This document shows positions 60,655 through 64,000 of a stretch of 64,000 nt of DNA, in pieces; the first letter of the stretch is position 1; each line of letters begins with the position of its first letter. Origin of the DNA: an uncultured Poribacteria bacterium (GTDB lineage Bacteria; Poribacteria; WGA-4E; WGA-3G); NCBI GenBank assembly GCA_951813545.1, contig OX638352.1, positions 2,620,835 through 2,684,834 on the forward strand, written 5' to 3'. Under the pieces are notes generated by a model. The model had not been told where the DNA came from. It made no database searches and saw nothing but the letters and a program-made list of their open reading frames with translations. The position numbers and the translations under genes are program-made.

Positions 60655-61698
60655 ATGCGTTTATTTTTGCACGTGATACTGTTCAGTTGGGTTTTTATCT
60701 CTTTCGGATTTGCACAAGAAAGTTGTCCTGCGTGAAGCAATCCCGTCTTACCGCCCAGCGGTTTGATGAATGAAGTCAGTTTGGCTTCAAGAGAGATAGA
60801 TCAGTTTCGAGTAAATGTCAATATGTTGATGTCCCCTGATGCACAAGGTGGACATCTTGAATCAAGAGGACTTTCACCGACAGGAGAAGTTGTAGATGCC
60901 CCTTTACATAGGCACCATGTAGCATTGAGTACTTATCGGATTGATGTCGGATTACAATACCTGCTTAGTGACCGATGGTCACTGCAGGCGACTGTTCCGT
61001 ATGCTGTCAGAGACCAAGAAGCGAGCATTGAATGGATTGAGCCGGTGAGTTCTGAAGATAAGCAAGCCATTTTGCGGAGTAGAGATATCCATCATCGGGA
61101 TGAAACCTATACTGGGCTTGCAGATTCAGATTTGTTCTTAGGCCATAAAATTCGTGGACTCTTTAAAACTGGGGACGTATTGTTTGCTCGGTTAGGCACG
61201 ACGGTCCCAACCGGCAGAACCGAGGAAAACCCGTGGAAACTTGGAGATGCAGGCATTGAACACCTCCATATCCAATTTGGCACAGGGACCTTTAACCCCA
61301 TTGCCAATCTGCAGTACAGTCTGCCGCTCTACCGAGGCGGGACTATCACTGCTTCCGCACGTGGAATGTTCCCATTCTATGAAAATAACAAGACTTATCG
61401 AGGTCCGGTGGAGTTAAGCTATACAGCTGGTTTTACCTATCGCCTCTTCAATTGGCTTTCATTTAATGGGAACTATCTCGGATTTTATCAATCCTCTGCC
61501 GCTTGGGCTAGCGAACGCGATATCAATACTGGGATGCGTTACAGCATGGCAGCATTCGGTATGTCCCTAGTGGCACTGAACGATATTTCTGTGTCTGCCA
61601 ACGTTATGTTTCCGCTGACTCAGGAAACCCTTTACGATGAAAGCGATGCGATTGAATTTGGCAATTTGGTTTCTGTTTCCACGACCTATTCATTTTGA
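60655..61698 (+). CDS. Outer-membrane beta-barrel protein with in-frame TGA at codon 27
   Basis: From ATG 60655 (AGGA 8 bp upstream) the frame encodes a signal peptide MRLFLHVILFSWVFISFGFA, then QESCPA, an in-frame TGA at 60733-60735, and continues SNPVLPPSG into 320 residues of barrel-like sequence (TTVPTGRTEENPWKLGDAGI, ending VSVSTTYSF). Without read-through only an internal ATG at 60763 could serve, giving a barrel with no signal peptide. The TGA stands where a second Cys of a CPAC-type motif would be, so selenocysteine, suppression or a recent nonsense change are the options. Related transporter-like porins occur in metal clusters. Confidence 0.6.
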
Positions 61699-61754
61699 TT
61701 TAATGGAGGGAAACAGGGCAATCCCGGAATCTCACGTTGAAGGAAACCCTCACC

Positions 61755-61790
61755 ACCGCTGGCGAGGATTGTATCCTCGCCAACTCTTAA
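61755..61790. repeat. MITE-core hairpin, partial copy 3
   Basis: CGCTGGCGAGGATTGTATCC followed by TCGCC repeats the central hairpin of the two MITEs, without the TAGTAAA ends. It is either a worn copy or an independent use of the same hairpin. Confidence 0.6.
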
Positions 61791-61814
61791 GACAGAATAA
61801 AAAAGGAGAAAAAC

Positions 61815-62444
61815 ATGAAAACGAAATTGACGCGGCGAATTGTCGCCGCTTTCTTAGCAACTCTTGCCGTGTTGCTGTTCTCAGTCTTTTCACTTAAAGC
61901 AGAGGACGCGCACAAGCATAATGAAGCCCATCACCACGCTGGTCACACAGCTGCAGATGAAAAAGTACGTTGTGCAGTTGATGGTATGATGATGAAGCCT
62001 TCGGCAATGGTCAAGGTCGAACAGGATGGGAAAGACTACTATTTCTGCAACGACATGCAAGCAGAAATGTTCAAGGCAAATCCAGATAAGTTCCTCCAAA
62101 CAATCTCAGTCGGAAATTTGACATTTGATCTCAACGTGCTAACTACAGATGCGTACAAGATGATGATGTCTCACATGGGAATGCGGGGCATGATAAAAGC
62201 CGATGAGATTAAGGGAAAGACCCACTATTTCAGTATATACCCGACGCAAGATCCTGGGGAGATTGCGTTAGGTGATGTTAAACTCGCCATTCAGGTTACC
62301 AATACTGAAGGGCAGACAAAGATGGCACTACTGAAATATAGCAAAATGACCCATACCTACGAAGGGTTCATTACTATGCCAGAAGGGACAGAACATGAGG
62401 TCCGCGTCCGCGTGACGAGCCCAGCTGTCAAGATTTCACTTTAA
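61815..62444 (+). CDS. Secreted YHS/TRASH-like metal-binding protein
   Basis: A 209-residue protein with signal peptide (RIVAAFLATLAVLLFSVFSL) and a His-rich stretch (HKHNEAHHHAGH) likely to bind metal. Residues about 52-95 look like a YHS/TRASH module: VRCAVDGMMM with YYFCNDMQAEMFKANPDKFL. The C-terminal half is an all-beta region without known motifs (EIALGDVKLAIQVTNTEGQT). A periplasmic copper or zinc chaperone role is likely from motifs and neighbours. Ribosome site AAAGGAG. Confidence 0.75.
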   Translation: MKTKLTRRIVAAFLATLAVLLFSVFSLKAEDAHKHNEAHHHAGHTAADEKVRCAVDGMMMKPSAMVKVEQDGKDYYFCNDMQAEMFKANPDKFLQTISVGNLTFDLNVLTTDAYKMMMSHMGMRGMIKADEIKGKTHYFSIYPTQDPGEIALGDVKLAIQVTNTEGQTKMALLKYSKMTHTYEGFITMPEGTEHEVRVRVTSPAVKISL

Positions 62445-62449
62445 TGTGG

Positions 62450-62550
62450 TTATCGGCTATCGGCTGTCGGCTATCAGCAAAGAGGTTTCCTGATAAACCA
62501 GAGTCCTCTTTCTGACGGCTGACCGCTGATTGCTGATGGCTATTCTGGCA
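62450..62550. repeat. Hairpin repeat with degenerate CTATCGG/CTGACGG ends
   Basis: The gap between two metal-cluster genes starts with near-repeats of CGGCTATCGGCTGTCGGCTA and ends CTGACGGCTGACCGCTGATT. The core AAAGAGGTTTCCTGATAAAC-CAGAG-TCCTCTTT is a hairpin (AAAGAGG/CCTCTTT). The core matches AGAAGGTTTTGTTAAACCAG-A-TCCCTCTTT at 63948-63977. Confidence 0.75.
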
Positions 62551-62561
62551 AGGAGACGATA

Positions 62562-63914
62562 ATGCGTGAAGTAAGTTTACTCCATCAAGGGACAGTAATT
62601 GTTATCGGCATCATACTGGTGTTAGACGTTCTGATGCAAACGGAAGCGCATGGAATGAATCACACAGCAGCGATCCCGGAACAAACCGATGTAGCATCTT
62701 TATTTGCTGAAACACTTGAGTTGCCGAGTTTAATTCAGGTTGCTGTTGAACGGAATCCAAAAGTTAGTGCTGCAAAGGCACGGTGGCAAGCGACAATTGA
62801 ACAGTACCCACAAGTGACAGCATTGCCCGATCCGATGTTCATGTATGGCTATTTCTTACGAAGCGTGGAGACGCGAGTGGGACCTCAACGCCATCGGGTT
62901 AGTTTTTCGCAAGCATTTCCATATCCCGGTACCCTTGATGCAGCTGGGGAGGTCGTCAAAAAGGCGATTGAGATTGAACGCGTGAAACACGAGCAGGTGA
63001 TACGCGATCTCATTGTTCAACTGAAACTGAGTTACCACGAATTGGCATATCTCCAACGGGCAGTCGAGGTGACGCGACAAAATCATGAACTGGTAGCCTC
63101 TATTCTCACAATTGCCACTGCACGTTATGCCGAAGGAAAGGTAGCACTCAATGATGTACTGAAGGCACAAAGTCAACTCGCCCAGTTGGAATATGATCTT
63201 GTGCTGCTTGAGGAGTTGCATCGCGTTGAACATGCAAACATCAGGGGAATCCTATCTGTTCCTTCAACAACGCCGCTTGGCGCAACTATCCCTGTTGCCT
63301 ATGAGCTGCTTGATGTGACGTTAGCTGATGTGGAAAAACAGGCTTTAGCAAAACGACAAGAGTTGCGAATTGCGGAGTTAACTGTCGAAAAAGCCACCGA
63401 GGGACTTGCCCTTGCCGAACTCCAAACCAAGCCCATGCTTAAGTTTGACTTAATGACAATAGAAACGGGCAACGCCTTGATGTTGGACGCGCCCGGCAGT
63501 GGTAAAAACCCGTTTAGCATCGGTGTGGGTGTGACAATTCCGTGGTCAAGTTTGAAGAACAGCAGCAAGGTTCGCGAGGCTCAGCAAAATCGTGAGGTCG
63601 TCACAGCGAAGAAGTACTCTCTGGAGGATGAAACGAAGGTTGCCCTCCGGAAGATTTATTTTCGTCTTGAGAACGCGCGACGACTTATCGAACTCTATGA
63701 AACCACACTCATTCCGCAAGCTGGTGCTGCTGTAGAAGCTGCTGAGACGTGGCATCAGGAGGGTCCCAAGAGCATTACAGGATTTCTTGAGACACAGAGT
63801 GTTTGGTTGAATTTTAATCTTGCTCGGCTACGTGCGATTACAGACTATCAACAGAATGTAGCTCGGTTGGAGCAGCTCGTTGGGGGAAAGATCGATGATT
63901 CGCAAATTGAATAG
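62562..63914 (+). CDS. TolC/CusC/CzcC-family outer-membrane efflux channel
   Basis: A 450-residue protein with N-terminal signal segment (TVIVIGIILVLDVLMQTEAHG) and two outer-membrane-efflux repeats: LPSLIQVAVERNPKVSAAKA with PDPMFMYGYFLRSVETR, and VEKATEGLALAELQTKPMLK with SIGVGVTIPWSS. Long helices between them (NAEYASR-like heptads, EVTRQNHELVASILTIATAR) form the periplasmic tunnel. Such proteins pair with an RND pump and an adaptor to expel Cu, Ag, Co, Zn or Cd; those genes likely follow beyond the window. Ribosome site AAGGAG. Confidence 0.87.
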   Translation: MREVSLLHQGTVIVIGIILVLDVLMQTEAHGMNHTAAIPEQTDVASLFAETLELPSLIQVAVERNPKVSAAKARWQATIEQYPQVTALPDPMFMYGYFLRSVETRVGPQRHRVSFSQAFPYPGTLDAAGEVVKKAIEIERVKHEQVIRDLIVQLKLSYHELAYLQRAVEVTRQNHELVASILTIATARYAEGKVALNDVLKAQSQLAQLEYDLVLLEELHRVEHANIRGILSVPSTTPLGATIPVAYELLDVTLADVEKQALAKRQELRIAELTVEKATEGLALAELQTKPMLKFDLMTIETGNALMLDAPGSGKNPFSIGVGVTIPWSSLKNSSKVREAQQNREVVTAKKYSLEDETKVALRKIYFRLENARRLIELYETTLIPQAGAAVEAAETWHQEGPKSITGFLETQSVWLNFNLARLRAITDYQQNVARLEQLVGGKIDDSQIE

Positions 63915-64000
63915 TTTTCAGTTTTCAGTTTTCAGTTTTCAGTCACAAGAAGGTTTTGTTAAACCAGATCCCTCTTTAACCAGCAACCGACGACTGAAAG
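63914..64000. repeat. Hairpin repeat with TTTTCAG tandem edge
   Basis: Starts with four copies of TTTTCAG in a row, then a core related to that at 62480-62510 (AGAAGGTTTTGTTAAACCAG, then CCCTCTTT), and ends CAACCGACGACTGAAAG, inverse to its left edge. It runs to the window end. Confidence 0.75.

Noticed and set aside
60733..60780. Definite bacterial SECIS after the TGA
   Set aside because: The only clear hairpin (ACCGC/GCGGT) has a 3-base loop without the G-U signature, so a SECIS cannot be claimed; the TGA is kept as an open observation.

Overview
The window reads as a chromosomal piece of an uncultured, diderm (outer-membrane) bacterium. Outer-membrane beta-barrel proteins, a TolC-type channel, ExbB/ExbD proton-channel proteins, several lipoproteins and a Wzz/GumC-like protein all point to a Gram-negative envelope. 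The mix of an inositol-type catabolic cluster, bacterial-microcompartment genes of the PduL/BMC-H type, a lipoprotein serpin and many short intergenic hairpin repeats would fit Candidatus Poribacteria or a neighbouring lineage. That placement is an inference from gene content, not a phylogenetic result. No rRNA, tRNA or CRISPR array was seen.

Layout. 1-2502 (minus): two tandem CNNM/HlyC-type membrane CBS proteins, the first cut by the window edge. 2731-10289 (plus): sugar-acid and inositol catabolism (KDPG-type aldolase, Ser/Thr kinase, HpcH/HpaI aldolase, IolC, IolD, small zinc-ribbon protein), with a 113-bp tandem repeat array directly in front of iolD. 10425-11923: rlmB and radC, convergent. 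12203-18709: a partner-switching and phosphorelay block with three STAS anti-anti-sigma proteins, a UspA protein, a four-PAS histidine kinase, a lone receiver, a receiver-PP2C phosphatase and an RsbW-like kinase. 18840-19450: a decayed IS605/TnpB element. 19643-26076: ribosomal protein S1 with long acidic tails, then metK, ahcY, a small membrane protein and a PfkB kinase, which looks like a methyl-cycle operon. 26106-32068: an IS1-like element, an RDD/zinc-ribbon membrane protein, lipoamide dehydrogenase and an orphan with a HEPN-like C-terminus. 32538-39107: gamma-glutamyltranspeptidase and gltB, whose 3' end seems frameshifted.

39319-46748 (minus): a large outer-membrane lipoprotein, a carboxypeptidase-regulatory-domain/ExbB fusion and ExbD proteins. 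One exbD copy is a decaying tandem duplicate behind an IS5-family insertion. 47620-51915 (minus): Wzz-like protein, NTF2-like lipoprotein, DUF5683 protein and a Tyr/Arg/Ser-rich secreted protein. 52163-53994 (minus): a compact microcompartment locus (BMC-H, PduL, flavoprotein-like protein). 54152-59362 (minus): TPR protein, secreted metallophosphoesterase, HExxH peptidase, serpin and MsrP-like molybdoenzyme. 60031-63914 (plus): the start of a metal-handling cluster (Cys-rich secreted protein, outer-membrane protein with an in-frame TGA, YHS-like metal protein, TolC-family channel) that continues past the right edge.

The intergenic DNA is rich in dispersed repeats: two TA-flanked MITEs, hairpins whose stems covary, repeats ending in TCAGT-like arrays, and repeats that appear to carry the -35 region of a promoter. 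The strongest leads are the in-frame TGA in a Cys-Pro-Ala-TGA context, the 113-bp array, the envelope ExbB-fusion system with its decaying duplicate, and the HEPN-like orphan with its palindromic operators.
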